DNA of 64,000 nucleotides from Candidatus Accumulibacter sp. ACC003 (GTDB taxonomy: Bacteria; Pseudomonadota; Gammaproteobacteria; Burkholderiales; Rhodocyclaceae), in contig NZ_CAJQTX010000002.1 of assembly GCF_907163085.1 (NCBI RefSeq), forward strand, positions 496,001-560,000. The letters run 5' to 3'. Numbering within the stretch: position 1 is the first letter of the stretch; each line of letters opens with the position of its first letter. Positions 1 to 9,207 of this stretch are shown in pieces. Under the pieces are notes generated by a model. That model was given only the letters and a program-made list of their open reading frames with translations. It searched no databases and was not told where the DNA came from. The position numbers and the translations under genes were made by a program.

Positions 1-1033
1 GCTGGTATCGACCGGCCTGGTCGTCATCTCCGGCGAAATCACCACCAAAGCGCACATCAACTATCGCGAAATAGCGCAGGACACCGTTCGCCGCATCGGC
101 TACGACAACTCCGACATCGGCTTTGACTACAAGAGCTGCGCGATTCTGACGGCGATCAACCGCCAGTCGCCGGACATTGCTCAGGGCGTTGACGAAGGCC
201 ACGGCATCGACCTCGACCAGGGCGCTGGCGACCAGGGCCTGATGTTTGGCTACGCCTGCAACGAAACGCCGTCGCTGATGCCGCTGCCGATCCACTACGC
301 GCACCGGATCATGCAGCGCCAGGGCGAAGTACGCCGCGACGGGCGCCTGCCGTGGCTACGCCCCGACGCCAAGAGCCAGTTGACGGTCCGCTATGTCGAC
401 GGCCAGCCGCTGGTGATCGACACCATCGTCGTGTCCACCCAGCACGACCCGGACGTTTCGCACGCGCAGATCGAAGAGGCGGTGATTGAAGAAATCATCA
501 AGCCGGTCATCCCACAGGAGATCCTGAGCAGCAAGACCCGCTATCTGGTCAACCCGACCGGGCGCTTTGTCGTCGGTGGCCCGCACGGTGACTGTGGTCT
601 GACCGGCCGCAAGATCATCGTCGACACCTATGGTGGCGCGGCCAGGCACGGTGGCGGCGCGTTCTCGGGCAAGGATCCGTCAAAGGTCGATCGCTCGGCC
701 GCCTACGCGGCGCGCTACGTCGCCAAGAACATCGTCGCCGCCGGCCTCGCTGACCGCTGTGAAGTGCAGGTCGCCTACGCCATCGGCGTCGCCAGACCGG
801 TGTCGCTGATGGTCAACACCTTCGGCACCGGCAAGGTCGACGACGAAGTCATCGTCGACCTGATCGGCAAGCACTTCGACCTGCGTCCGAAAGGGATCAT
901 TCAATCGCTCGACCTGCTGCGGCCGATCTACCGGAAAACCGCCGCCTACGGTCACTTCGGCCGTGACGAACCCGAGTTCACCTGGGAAGCAATCGACAAG
1001 GCGGCGCTGCTGCGCGCCGAAGCGGGCCTCTAG
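1..1033 (+). CDS. metK: S-adenosylmethionine synthetase, 5'-truncated by window edge
   Basis: Makes S-adenosylmethionine from methionine and ATP in the cytosol. The reading frame is open from base 2 and ends at the TAG at 1031-1033, so the N-terminal part of the protein lies outside the window. Visible family sequence includes the ITTKAHINY and [10 protein letters not shown] segments, the [14 protein letters not shown] signature at about 232-273, the central [21 protein letters not shown] stretch (one of the most conserved parts of MetK), and the C-terminal AAYGHFGR. No frame break is seen. An intrinsic terminator follows about 26 bp after the stop. Identification is secure; only the start is missing. 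Confidence 0.97.
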   Translation, partial: LVSTGLVVISGEITTKAHINYREIAQDTVRRIGYDNSDIGFDYKSCAILTAINRQSPDIAQGVDEGHGIDLDQGAGDQGLMFGYACNETPSLMPLPIHYAHRIMQRQGEVRRDGRLPWLRPDAKSQLTVRYVDGQPLVIDTIVVSTQHDPDVSHAQIEEAVIEEIIKPVIPQEILSSKTRYLVNPTGRFVVGGPHGDCGLTGRKIIVDTYGGAARHGGGAFSGKDPSKVDRSAAYAARYVAKNIVAAGLADRCEVQVAYAIGVARPVSLMVNTFGTGKVDDEVIVDLIGKHFDLRPKGIIQSLDLLRPIYRKTAAYGHFGRDEPEFTWEAIDKAALLRAEAGL

Positions 1034-1059
1034 ACTTTCGCCTCGCCGGGACAAGGAAA

Positions 1060-1082
1060 GGGGCCACTGCGGCCCCTTTTTT
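1060..1082 (+). terminator. Rho-independent terminator after metK
   Basis: A perfect 6-bp GC stem (GGGGCC / GGCCCC) with a 5-nt loop (ACTGC) is followed directly by six T residues. It lies 27 bp after the metK stop and about 70 bp before the next start codon, so it should separate metK from the HD-GYP gene. Confidence 0.9.
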
Positions 1083-1152
1083 CGTCGTGCCGACGCGCGG
1101 CGGTATAGACTGGCCACTCCTCCACCCTTGGCGCCGCGGTAGCGACACGCTC

Positions 1153-2388
1153 ATGCTCAAGCGAATCAGCGTCGAACAACTCGCCGTGGGCATGTACCTC
1201 AAGGAGTTCTGCGGCTCGTGGATGGAACATCCCTTCTGGCGCTCGTCCTTCGTCATCAGCGACGCCAGGGACATCGACAGCATCCGCGCCAGCAGCATCC
1301 GGGAAGTCTGGATCGACGCCAGCAAGGGCCTCGACCTGCCACTCGGCGCGGTCGTCGTTTCGATCGCCGAATCGGCAACGCAGGTCGACGCCGAGCTGGC
1401 GCAGGCGGCCAACGCCAGACGCCAGATTGGGCGCGTGCCGAGCACCGTGGAATTCACGCGCGCGGCACGAATCGTCGCCAGCTCGCGACGGGCGGTGAGC
1501 TTGATGTTCGAGGAAGCGCGCCTGGGTCGAGCCGTCGACACGCTTGGCGCGCAACGACTGGTCGACGAAATCTCCGACTCGGTGAGCCGCAACGCCGACG
1601 CCCTGATCAGCCTGGCGCGCCTGAAGACCGCTGACGATTACACCTACATGCATTCGGTCGCTGTTTGCGCACTGATGATCGCCCTCGCCAGACAGCTTGG
1701 CCTCGACGACGCACAGACGCGCTCGGCGGGCATCGCCGGCCTGCTGCACGACCTGGGCAAAGCGACGATACCGCTCGAAATCCTCAACAAACCGGGCAAA
1801 CTGACCGATGCGGAATTCGTGATCATCAAGTCGCACCCGGCCGAGGGGCATCGCCTGCTGTTGCACGCCAGCAGCGTAGACGCCGTGGCGCTGGACGTCG
1901 TCCTGCACCACCACGAAAAGACCGACGGTTCGGGCTACCCACAAGGCCTGCACGATCAGGAGATCAGTATCTTCGCCAAGATGAGCGCGGTCTGCGACGT
2001 GTACGACGCGATTACCTCGAACCGCCCCTACAAGGTCGGCTGGGACCCCGCCGAATCGCTACGCAAGATGGCCGAGTGGACCGCCGGTCACTTCGACCCG
2101 AAGGTCTTCCAGGCCTTTGTCAAAAGCATCGGCATCTACCCGGTCGGCTCGCTGGTTCTGCTCAGTTGCGGTCGCCTCGGGGTGGTCATCGAGCAACGCC
2201 GCGCGCTGCTGACGCCGCGGGTCAAGGTTTTCTTCTCGACGCGGGCCAAGGCCAGGATCAAGCCCGAAATCGTCGACCTGGCGCGCACCGGTTGTCAACA
2301 GAAGATCGTCAGCCGCGAAGACCCGGCAAAATGGAACTTCCCCGATCTCGACGAGATCTGGTCGGGGCTACGCCTTCCCGGGCGCTGA
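1153..2388 (+). CDS. HD-GYP domain cyclic di-GMP phosphodiesterase with N-terminal DUF3391
   Basis: A 411-aa protein predicted to hydrolyse cyclic di-GMP. The N-terminal ~120 residues (starting MLKRISVEQL) fit the DUF3391 domain often found before HD-GYP. The HD-GYP core is complete: the GLLHDLGKATIP segment carries the HD pair, and the HHHEKTDGSGYP segment carries the second histidine cluster and the GYP triad. An in-frame ATG 66 bp further upstream (1087) is possible, but the family normally begins at MLKRI, so 1153 is preferred. No signal peptide or receiver domain is seen, so it is probably cytosolic and regulated through the DUF3391 part. It stands alone between the metK terminator and the convergent minus-strand block. 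Confidence 0.92.
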   Translation: MLKRISVEQLAVGMYLKEFCGSWMEHPFWRSSFVISDARDIDSIRASSIREVWIDASKGLDLPLGAVVVSIAESATQVDAELAQAANARRQIGRVPSTVEFTRAARIVASSRRAVSLMFEEARLGRAVDTLGAQRLVDEISDSVSRNADALISLARLKTADDYTYMHSVAVCALMIALARQLGLDDAQTRSAGIAGLLHDLGKATIPLEILNKPGKLTDAEFVIIKSHPAEGHRLLLHASSVDAVALDVVLHHHEKTDGSGYPQGLHDQEISIFAKMSAVCDVYDAITSNRPYKVGWDPAESLRKMAEWTAGHFDPKVFQAFVKSIGIYPVGSLVLLSCGRLGVVIEQRRALLTPRVKVFFSTRAKARIKPEIVDLARTGCQQKIVSREDPAKWNFPDLDEIWSGLRLPGR

Positions 2389-2444
2389 CTGGCGCGCGTT
2401 CACTGTCGACGAAGGCTCCGTGGAGCGACGCCGCGACGCCTTCC

Positions 2445-2591
2445 CTACTTGTGGAAACTGCGGCCGCTGCTCCCCGCCACCCGCGCCGCCTGCGCACTGG
2501 CGGCGCTGGCAAAGAGACTCCAGCCCTGATACTGGGCATTGGCGAAAAGAAGTAGCGCGAGCACGCCGGCAAGCCAGTTGAATTTGATCAT
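2445..2591 (-). CDS. Small single-TM membrane protein at the end of the DUF4178 cluster
   Basis: A 48-codon frame beginning MIKFNWLAGVLALLLF. Residues about 5-20 form one hydrophobic segment and the tail is short, basic and Ser-rich. It starts 23 bp after the stop of the DUF4178 gene, and GGGCGAGAGGCGTG just upstream is a plausible ribosome site. Function is unknown. Its place at the 3' end of the SPFH/DUF350/DUF4178 operon suggests a small partner membrane protein. Because it is short, chance is possible, but the clean start, TM segment and spacing favour a real gene. Confidence 0.6.
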   Translation of the reverse strand: MIKFNWLAGVLALLLFANAQYQGWSLFASAASAQAARVAGSSGRSFHK

Positions 2592-2613
2592 CACGCGCCT
2601 CTCGCCCTGCCCC

Positions 2614-4518
2614 TCAGTCGTCGTCGCCGGCGAGATCGCTCTCGTTCCAGCGCCGTGCTTCGAAAGCATTCCAACGCCAACGCGAAAACAGCGGGAAGAC
2701 CGCCAGGAAGACCAGCACCAGCACCAGGTTCGACCACGCGGCCGGATTGCGAACGACCGCCAGCGTGTCGACCACCGCCGCCCGTCGGTCGCTGCCGAGT
2801 TCGTAATCGATGACCAGGTAGTAGGTCCCCGGCGGTATCGCCCTGAACACCATCTCGTCCGATGGCGACCCTTCGGACCAGCCTTCGGAACCTGACGAGC
2901 CCGAGTAAAAGCTGATTTCCTGAACACCCGTGTAGGCTTCGCCGGTGTTCTTTTCAATCAAGGTACTGCTCAAGGATAGCCAGTTGTTGTTGAGATCCGT
3001 GCCATGGCGTACCAACAGCGTGCGCGCGCGGCTGCTCAGGACGAAGTCCTGGCTGCGCAGCGTCGCTTCCTCGTTGAGCGCCGAAAACACCAGTTGCTGT
3101 TCGAGCACCACTTGCGAAGCGAACAGAAAGGCAAACGCCAACTGGACGACCACGGCCGTCAAAGCCAGCTTCCAGAAAACGCTGCAAACCCGCCGATGCC
3201 GCTCGGCCAGAGGATTCGGCTGGTTGGCATAGACGCCAATGCGCGCCGGTGGGCGTTCCTTGATCCGGAAAGCGGCGCAGAGATCGGCGGGCTCCAGATA
3301 CTCGGCTTGCGACCAGCTGACTTCGCTGGCCGTCAGCTCGCGCGACAGCATCAGCGGCGGGCAGATGTAGTCGTCGACGCGGCAACTGTCGCCTAGCGCC
3401 ACCCGCCAGTAGAACTCGCCGACGACGTAGGTCACTTCGGCCGTGCCGCTATTGAACAGCTTGAACTCCTGCCCACTGCGGCTGAACTTGGTCTGCCCTT
3501 CCGCGACCGCCGGCGGGCGGGCGAGCGTACGCGCGAAGTTCCAGTGCCCCTGGTATTCGATCAGCCAGGAAAAGCCTTCCGAGGCGTTGAACAACAGGTA
3601 CTCCGACCACGGGTAATCGATGCCTTCGGAACGTGTACTGCGGCGCATGAAGCCAATCGCCTCCCACTCGACACCGCCGATGGTGCCCAAGCTGCCGAGC
3701 GGCAACCAGGGCACTTCGCGCAAGGCCTGTGCGGCGCTGACCAGCAATTGTACGTTCTCGTTGTCGACGCCGATGATCGAGCCGCAAGCGTCGCAAGCGA
3801 CGCTGGCGATCGCTGGCGAATGGATGCGCAGCGGCGCCGCGCAGTGCGGACAGTTGAAAGAACGCGCGGCGACCGGCGACGCGCCGCCACTCGATCGATC
3901 AGCGGGCTGTTTCAGCTGCTCGAGCTGCAGGTCGGCGAAAGCGACCTGCTGGCCGACAAAGAGCAGCGGCGGCACCTCGCTGTAGTCGATGGTCAGGAAG
4001 CGATCGCTGCTGCGCAGGTCGGCGCTATTGACGTCGTAACCGGCAGCGACGCGAAACGGCAGCTCACCCTGGCCGGAAATGCAGCGCGCGCGTTCGAGAT
4101 TGGTGACCGTGAAGCTACGGCCGTCGAGCTGCAACTCCATCGCCGGCGCCAGGTCCTCGAAAGCCGGTAGCGGATCCTTGGCCAGCACCTGCGCGCTGAC
4201 CATCAACTCGCCAGCTGCCTCGGCAAGCCAGGCGCTGCGCCCGTCGTCGAAGACGATGTGCCACTCGTTCCACAGCCCCGACTCGTACTGCAACTGGATA
4301 CGACCGATGACCATGAAATGCCGCTGGCGAAATACACCAGCGCTGCCGATCTGGATCAGCGACGAGTCTTCGAGCAGATCGGCCATCCGCCCGAGGTTTT
4401 GCAAATCCTCGCCAGCACGCAGCAGCGTACTGTGACAGAACTCGCAGACGACGTAGATCGACGCCAGCGACCGGAAAACGACCGGCGCGCCGCAGGACGG
4501 ACAGTTGGCTCGTTTCAC
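2614..4518 (-). CDS. DUF4178 domain membrane protein with two zinc ribbons
   Basis: A 634-aa protein starting at GTG (MKRANCPSCG). It has an N-terminal CxxC...CxxC zinc ribbon (CPSC ... CEFC), a DUF4178 region, a second ribbon (CPHC ... CDAC) near residue 220, a second DUF4178 region, then two hydrophobic segments (around the KLALTAVVVQLAFAFLF stretch and near the C-terminus at NLVLVLVFLAVFPLF) around a ~100-residue probably exported loop. Start is 44 bp after the SPFH gene stop, in the same direction. In many proteobacteria DUF4178, SPFH and DUF350 genes cluster together; a biochemical role is not established. No polyamine synthase gene, sometimes present in such clusters, is seen here. Confidence 0.88.
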   Translation of the reverse strand: MKRANCPSCGAPVVFRSLASIYVVCEFCHSTLLRAGEDLQNLGRMADLLEDSSLIQIGSAGVFRQRHFMVIGRIQLQYESGLWNEWHIVFDDGRSAWLAEAAGELMVSAQVLAKDPLPAFEDLAPAMELQLDGRSFTVTNLERARCISGQGELPFRVAAGYDVNSADLRSSDRFLTIDYSEVPPLLFVGQQVAFADLQLEQLKQPADRSSGGASPVAARSFNCPHCAAPLRIHSPAIASVACDACGSIIGVDNENVQLLVSAAQALREVPWLPLGSLGTIGGVEWEAIGFMRRSTRSEGIDYPWSEYLLFNASEGFSWLIEYQGHWNFARTLARPPAVAEGQTKFSRSGQEFKLFNSGTAEVTYVVGEFYWRVALGDSCRVDDYICPPLMLSRELTASEVSWSQAEYLEPADLCAAFRIKERPPARIGVYANQPNPLAERHRRVCSVFWKLALTAVVVQLAFAFLFASQVVLEQQLVFSALNEEATLRSQDFVLSSRARTLLVRHGTDLNNNWLSLSSTLIEKNTGEAYTGVQEISFYSGSSGSEGWSEGSPSDEMVFRAIPPGTYYLVIDYELGSDRRAAVVDTLAVVRNPAAWSNLVLVLVFLAVFPLFSRWRWNAFEARRWNESDLAGDDD

Positions 4519-4562
4519 GACCAGGTAGCAGGAGCCGTCGCTGCCCTAACGGGCACGCCGGC

Positions 4563-5618
4563 TCAAACCAACTTGCCCAGCAGCTCGGCCTTCTTGGCGT
4601 CGAACTCGGCTTGCGAGACGATGCCCTTGCCGACCAGAGCGTGCAGCTTCTCAAGCGTCGCCACGAGCTCGTCGGCACTGACTGCGGCGACTGCCGACGC
4701 GGCCGCCGCTGCTGGCGCTGCTGAGGCGGCCGGCGGCGCAACGCCGCCACCGGCCACCATCGCCTGGCCCATCGCCGTACTCATCGTCTGGCCAATGCCG
4801 AGGCCGGCGCCAAGGCCGGCGCCGATGCCGGCAATACCGCCTTCGTTTTGTGCCGCCAGGGGAATGCTGCTTGCCACCTGGTACTGCGTATAGCGGCCGA
4901 GGTCACCGATGATGTTCATGCCGATGCGCGTATCGAGCACCTTCTGCAGCTCTTCGGGCAAGGAGACGTTCTGCACGACGAAACTGTCGAGTGCCAGCCC
5001 GTAGCGATCGAATACCGGTTCGAGTTTGCCTTTCAGCGTTCGCCCGAACTCTTCCTGGTTGGCGGCCATGTCGATGAACGGGACGCCGGCCTCACCGAAC
5101 AGGTCGGTCATCGAAGCGATCACGAGATTGCGCAACTGCCCATCGAGGTCTTCAACGGTGTATTGCTCGCGCGTCCCGGAAATCTCGCTGTAGAACTTCT
5201 TCACATCGACCAGCTTGTACGAATAGATGCCGAAGGCACGCATCCGGACCATCCCGAAGTCCTTGTCGCGGATGGTGATCGGATTCGACGTTCCCCACTT
5301 GCGGTCGAGTTGCAGGCGCGCCGAGAAAAAGTAAATATCGGACTTGAAGGGCGACTCGAAAAGCTTGTCCCAGTTCTTCAGGTAGGTCAGCACCGGCAAG
5401 GTCCTGGTCGTCAGCTTGTACAAGCCGGGGCCAAAGACGTCGGCGACCTGACCTTCATTGACAAACACCGCCAGCTGCGATTCGCGCACCGTTAGCTGCG
5501 CGCCATACTGGATCTCGAAGTCCTGCATCGGATAGCGCGCACCAAGAACGCCGTCGCCGTCCTCGGTCCATTGAATGACGTCGATGAACTGTTTCTTGAT
5601 GAAATCCATGAGGGCCAT
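4563..5618 (-). CDS. SPFH/band-7 family protein with C-terminal SHOCT domain (YdjI-like)
   Basis: A 351-aa protein. Residues ~1-240 match the prokaryotic SPFH family sometimes labelled virion-core-like (starts MALMDFIKKQFIDVIQW; the stretch from LRNLVIASMTDLFG is typical). A Gly/Ala-rich low-complexity linker (~260-310) leads to a C-terminal SHOCT helix pair (LVATLEKLHALVGKGI ... FDAKKAELLGKL). Such proteins are thought to form membrane-associated oligomeric scaffolds. It has no TM segment of its own and lies between the DUF350 and DUF4178 membrane proteins, which may recruit it. A ribosome site (GGAGAT) precedes the ATG. Confidence 0.9.
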   Translation of the reverse strand: MALMDFIKKQFIDVIQWTEDGDGVLGARYPMQDFEIQYGAQLTVRESQLAVFVNEGQVADVFGPGLYKLTTRTLPVLTYLKNWDKLFESPFKSDIYFFSARLQLDRKWGTSNPITIRDKDFGMVRMRAFGIYSYKLVDVKKFYSEISGTREQYTVEDLDGQLRNLVIASMTDLFGEAGVPFIDMAANQEEFGRTLKGKLEPVFDRYGLALDSFVVQNVSLPEELQKVLDTRIGMNIIGDLGRYTQYQVASSIPLAAQNEGGIAGIGAGLGAGLGIGQTMSTAMGQAMVAGGGVAPPAASAAPAAAAASAVAAVSADELVATLEKLHALVGKGIVSQAEFDAKKAELLGKLV

Positions 5619-5690
5619 GGCGATCTCCTGAAGTCGAGCGTTGATGAGCCGACGTCGGCGCTGGCAGGGCAGCGCCGACGGCAGAAGCGA

Positions 5691-6095
5691 TCAGTAAGTC
5701 ATGCAGGCGGCGTTGATCAGACCAACCGTCAGCGAGACGACGGCGAGCAGCAGCGCTGGCGCCATCTTGCCAGCCGGGATGTCGTGATGGAGCTGCGGCA
5801 GCGCCAGGCGCATCACCAGGTAGGCCAGCAGCTGGACGACGCCGGCAATGGCCCCCCAGGCCGCCAGACCGATCAGCGTATCGCTATGCGCAATGACGTT
5901 CGCCACCGGCATGGCAAAGCCGAGCAGCGCGCCGGCCAGGCTGACCGCGGCCGCCGTATTGCCGGCACGAATCAGCGTCAGCTCGTGATACGGCGTGACA
6001 TTCACGTAGATCAGCAGGAACAGCGCGAACAGGACGATGGCGACGGCGAAATACGCCAGAAAGGCCGGCAGCGTGGCCAACAAGTGCGTAGGCAT
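5691..6095 (-). CDS. DUF350 family inner-membrane protein (YjfL-like)
   Basis: A 134-aa, four-TM protein starting MPTHLLATLPAFLAYF. DUF350 hallmarks are the first TM ending in YVNVTPYHEL, the TLIRAGNTAAAVSLAGALLG repeat, and the second LIGLAAWGAIAGVVQLLAYL helix pair. The start is fixed by an AGGAGA ribosome site 6 bp upstream. It follows coaX by 32 bp and precedes the SPFH gene, forming the first gene of the DUF350-SPFH-DUF4178 set. Role unknown; likely a small membrane partner of the SPFH scaffold. Confidence 0.88.
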   Translation of the reverse strand: MPTHLLATLPAFLAYFAVAIVLFALFLLIYVNVTPYHELTLIRAGNTAAAVSLAGALLGFAMPVANVIAHSDTLIGLAAWGAIAGVVQLLAYLVMRLALPQLHHDIPAGKMAPALLLAVVSLTVGLINAACMTY

Positions 6096-6127
6096 GTGGC
6101 GTCTCCTGTCGGCAGCTGCCGAGAACT

Positions 6128-6853
6128 TCAGCTGCCAGGTGCCGCGGCAAAGCGCAGCAGTCCGTCGAGAATCAGATTGTCCATCAACTGGAAGGGGATC
6201 TTCAAGTGCCGTGCCAGACGCGGCGCCGTACCGCCGGTCAACAGGCAAAGCGCTCCCGGCGCGGCGGCGATGCCGCTGAACATCCGTTCGATCGCCCCCA
6301 ATTGCGCGTGCAGGCAGCCGCTGACGATGGCGTCCATGGTATTGCGCGGCTGCTCGCTGAAGACGCCTTCGGCAAGTGGCAGCTGCGCGGTGTTGCGCGC
6401 CAGCGCCGCGCGCATCAGCTCGAAGCCGGGCAGGATCAGCCCGCCGGCGAAGACGCCGTTGGCGTCGAGCAGGTCTACAGTCGTCGCCGTGCCGGCACAA
6501 ACCACCACGCAGGCGCTGTCACAGACGGCGCGCGCGCCGATCAGCGCCGCCCAGCGGTCGGCACCGAGTTGTTCCGGAATTTCGTAAGAGCTGCGAACGC
6601 CACAGGCCTCGGCCCCCGCGCGCAGGAACGAGACTCTGGCGCCGCGCTGGGCGAGCAGCGACGAGATGCTTTCGCCGACCGCTGCGCCGGCGACATTGCA
6701 AACCACGGCGCGGGAATTTGCCGGCCATTGCGTCGCGGCTGCGGCCAGGCCAGGCGCGTCGGCGGTGGCCTGCACGCCTCTGTCCAGCCAACGCTGGCCA
6801 TCGTGAACGGCCCACTTGATGCGGCTGTTGCCGGCGTCTATGGCGACGGTCAT
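6128..6853 (-). CDS. coaX: Type III pantothenate kinase
   Basis: Phosphorylates pantothenate, the first step of coenzyme A synthesis, in the cytosol. The 241-aa sequence shows the ASKHA-fold motifs of the type III enzyme: N-terminal DAGNSRIKW, central GADRWAALIGAR, and CAGTATTVDLL. Length is usual for the family. Its start overlaps the birA stop by 4 bp (ATGA), so the two are translationally coupled. The birA-coaX pair is a common betaproteobacterial arrangement linking two cofactor functions. Confidence 0.96.
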   Translation of the reverse strand: MTVAIDAGNSRIKWAVHDGQRWLDRGVQATADAPGLAAAATQWPANSRAVVCNVAGAAVGESISSLLAQRGARVSFLRAGAEACGVRSSYEIPEQLGADRWAALIGARAVCDSACVVVCAGTATTVDLLDANGVFAGGLILPGFELMRAALARNTAQLPLAEGVFSEQPRNTMDAIVSGCLHAQLGAIERMFSGIAAAPGALCLLTGGTAPRLARHLKIPFQLMDNLILDGLLRFAAAPGS

Positions 6854-7656
6854 GCGACGCGCAGCGAGACGTCACCGGAAAAGCAGCGCTCGACGCCGAC
6901 CTCGGTCTGCAGCAGCAAGGCGCCGTCGCTATCGGCGCCCAGGCAAGTCCCCTGGCGATCGACGCGCTCGCCGTCGAGCAGTCGCACCTGCCGATCCTGC
7001 CAGACGTGACGCGCCTGCCACTCGCCCCGCAGGACGGCAAAACCGCCGTCGCAAAAGCGATCGAGAACGGCCGCCAGGTCGATCAGCAGTTGCGCCAGCA
7101 ATTGGTGACGATCCGGTGGGCACGCCATGACCTGCGCCAGCGCCGCCGGGCGCTGCAGAAATTCCTCGTCGCCGGCAGGCGGCAAGCGCAGATTCAGGCC
7201 GATGCCGATCACCGCCAGCATGCCCTCGCGACCGCTCTCGAGGTCGATCAGGATGCCGCCAAGCTTGCCGCCATCGAGCTGGATGTCGTTCGGCCACTTC
7301 AGGCCGACGCGCGGCACGCCGCAATTCTCCAGGGCGCGCGCCACCGCCAGGCCGACCGCCAGCGACAGGCCGGTGAGCCGCGCAAAGTCCCCCGTGAAGC
7401 CCCACAGCAAGGAAAAGGTCAGGCTGTCGTCGGCCGTTGACAGCCAGCTGCGACCGCGCCGGCCGCGACCACCGCTCTGCCGGTCGGCGACCAGCAGCGA
7501 ACCCGAGGGCGCACCGTGGCGGGCACGTTCGAGCAGCAGCGTGCTGGTCGAAATGCACTCGGGCAGCGCCTCGACGGTAAAACGGTCGGCCGCCGGACCA
7601 AGCAGGGAAGACAGGCGGAGCGGATCGATCCGGCAGTTATCGACAGTTTGCTTCAT
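6850..7656 (-). CDS. birA: Biotin-[acetyl-CoA-carboxylase] ligase, monofunctional
   Basis: Attaches biotin to the biotin carboxyl carrier protein. The 268-aa protein has the adenylation-loop motif GRGRRGRSW and the KWPNDI biotin-binding segment, followed by GGILID and a C-terminal SH3-like part. There is no N-terminal winged-helix DNA-binding domain, so it is probably the ligase-only form and not a repressor. It begins 59 bp after the ntrC stop and overlaps coaX by 4 bp. A GC palindrome lies in the gap to ntrC but without a T tract, so read-through from ntrC is possible. Confidence 0.95.
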   Translation of the reverse strand: MKQTVDNCRIDPLRLSSLLGPAADRFTVEALPECISTSTLLLERARHGAPSGSLLVADRQSGGRGRRGRSWLSTADDSLTFSLLWGFTGDFARLTGLSLAVGLAVARALENCGVPRVGLKWPNDIQLDGGKLGGILIDLESGREGMLAVIGIGLNLRLPPAGDEEFLQRPAALAQVMACPPDRHQLLAQLLIDLAAVLDRFCDGGFAVLRGEWQARHVWQDRQVRLLDGERVDRQGTCLGADSDGALLLQTEVGVERCFSGDVSLRVA

Positions 7657-7715
7657 TCGTGGGCCACGGTCTCGCCATCAATATCGAGGCCGCCATTATC
7701 GCCGATAATCGGCGC

Positions 7716-9146
7716 TTATCGAGGCGCTTCGCGATCGTCGCTGGCGGCGCCGCTGGCGCTATCGAGCCCGAGTTCCTGAATCTTGCGGGTGATTGTATTG
7801 CGACCGATTCCCAGCGTTTGCGCGGCTTCGATTCTTCGTCCGCCGGTGTGGAGTAACGCGCGGTTGATCAGCACGCGTTCAAAAGCCTGCGTCAACTTCT
7901 CGTGCACCTGCCCGGGATCGCTCACCAGCAAACGGTCGACTTCGTCACCCAAGGCCCGTTGCCAGTCGTTGAACAGCGCCGAGGGCAGCGCTTCGCGGAG
8001 TTCCGGCGGCAGGTCGGCGAGTTCGACGAGTTGCCCTGGCGCCATCACCGTCAGCCAGTGACAGAGGTTTTCGAGTTGCCGGACGTTGCCCGAAAAGTCG
8101 AGCGAACAGAGATGCTTCAGCGCCGCCTCGGAGAAGCGCTTGCCTTCGACACCGAGTTCGTGCGCGCTCTTCTGGAGAAAGTGACGCGCCAGAATCGGGA
8201 TGTCCTCGCGACGTTCGCGTAGCGACGGCAAGCGAACACGTATGACGTTCAGGCGGTGAAAGAGATCCTCGCGGAACAAGCCCTGGCGGACCCGCGCCTC
8301 GAGATCCTGGTGCGTCGCGGCAATGATCCTGACCTTGGTTTTCAGCGGCGAATGGCCGCCAACGCGGTAGTAGTGGCCATCGGAAAGCACGCGCAGCAAG
8401 CGCGTCTGCAACTCGGCCGGCATGTCACCAATTTCATCGAGGAACAGCGTCCCGCCCTCGGCCTGTTCGAAGCGGCCCTGGCGCTGCGCCGCGGCGCCGG
8501 TAAAAGAACCGCGCTCGTGGCCAAACAGTTCGGATTCGAGGAGGTCGCGGGGAATCGCCGCGGTGTTGATGGCAATGAATGGCTGCTCGGCGCGCGGGCT
8601 GTGACGATGCACGGCGCGCGCCACCAGTTCCTTGCCCGACCCCGACTCGCCGGTAATCAGCACCGTCGCGCTCGACTGACTGAGCCGACCGATGGCCCGG
8701 AAGACCTCCTGCATCGCCGGCGCCTGGCCGAGGATTTCCGGCATCAGCTCGAGTTCGTTCGGCGCACCAGCCTGGTGCAGGCTTTCGCCGATCGCTCGCC
8801 GGATCAACTCCAACGCTTGATCGACATCGAAGGGCTTCGGCAGGTATTCGAAAGCACCGCCCTGAAACGCCGACACCGCACTCTCCAGGTCGGAGTAAGC
8901 GGTCATGATGATCACCGGCAACGCCGGGAAGCGTTCTTTGAACAGCTGCAGCAGCTCAAGCCCCGATTGACCCGGCATGCGGATGTCGGACACCAGCACC
9001 TGCGGCGGTTCACCGCCGGCGTCGAGTTCGGCAAGCGCTTCGGTGGCCGAGGCAAAGCTTCTTAAAGCAATTTTCTCGCGGGACAGGGTCTTCTCGAGTA
9101 CCCAGCGAATAGATTTGTCGTCGTCAACGATCCAGACCGGTTTCAT
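7716..9146 (-). CDS. ntrC: Nitrogen regulation response regulator NtrC (NR-I)
   Basis: A sigma-54 activator of 476 aa. Receiver domain: D9/D10 acidic pocket and phospho-acceptor D54 in LVSDIRMPG. AAA+ domain: Walker A GESGSGKE, sigma-54 contact loop GSFTGA (a conservative variant of GAFTGA), and LFLDEIGDM. C-terminal Fis-type helix-turn-helix: RIEAAQTLGIGRNTITRKI. The start is set at MKPVWIVDDD because GAGGAA sits just upstream; an ATG 33 bp earlier lacks such a site. It lies 61 bp after ntrB and should bind the site seen upstream of glnA. Confidence 0.97.
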   Translation of the reverse strand: MKPVWIVDDDKSIRWVLEKTLSREKIALRSFASATEALAELDAGGEPPQVLVSDIRMPGQSGLELLQLFKERFPALPVIIMTAYSDLESAVSAFQGGAFEYLPKPFDVDQALELIRRAIGESLHQAGAPNELELMPEILGQAPAMQEVFRAIGRLSQSSATVLITGESGSGKELVARAVHRHSPRAEQPFIAINTAAIPRDLLESELFGHERGSFTGAAAQRQGRFEQAEGGTLFLDEIGDMPAELQTRLLRVLSDGHYYRVGGHSPLKTKVRIIAATHQDLEARVRQGLFREDLFHRLNVIRVRLPSLRERREDIPILARHFLQKSAHELGVEGKRFSEAALKHLCSLDFSGNVRQLENLCHWLTVMAPGQLVELADLPPELREALPSALFNDWQRALGDEVDRLLVSDPGQVHEKLTQAFERVLINRALLHTGGRRIEAAQTLGIGRNTITRKIQELGLDSASGAASDDREAPR

Positions 9147-9207
9147 TGATTCCTCAGGCAGCGTGGCAATTGTCATCAACTACCCAAGCAAGAAACCTGC
9201 CAGCCCT

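Noticed and set aside
7695-7720. GC palindrome between ntrC and birA as a terminator
   Set aside because: A GCCGAT/ATCGGC hairpin is present but no T tract follows on the minus strand.
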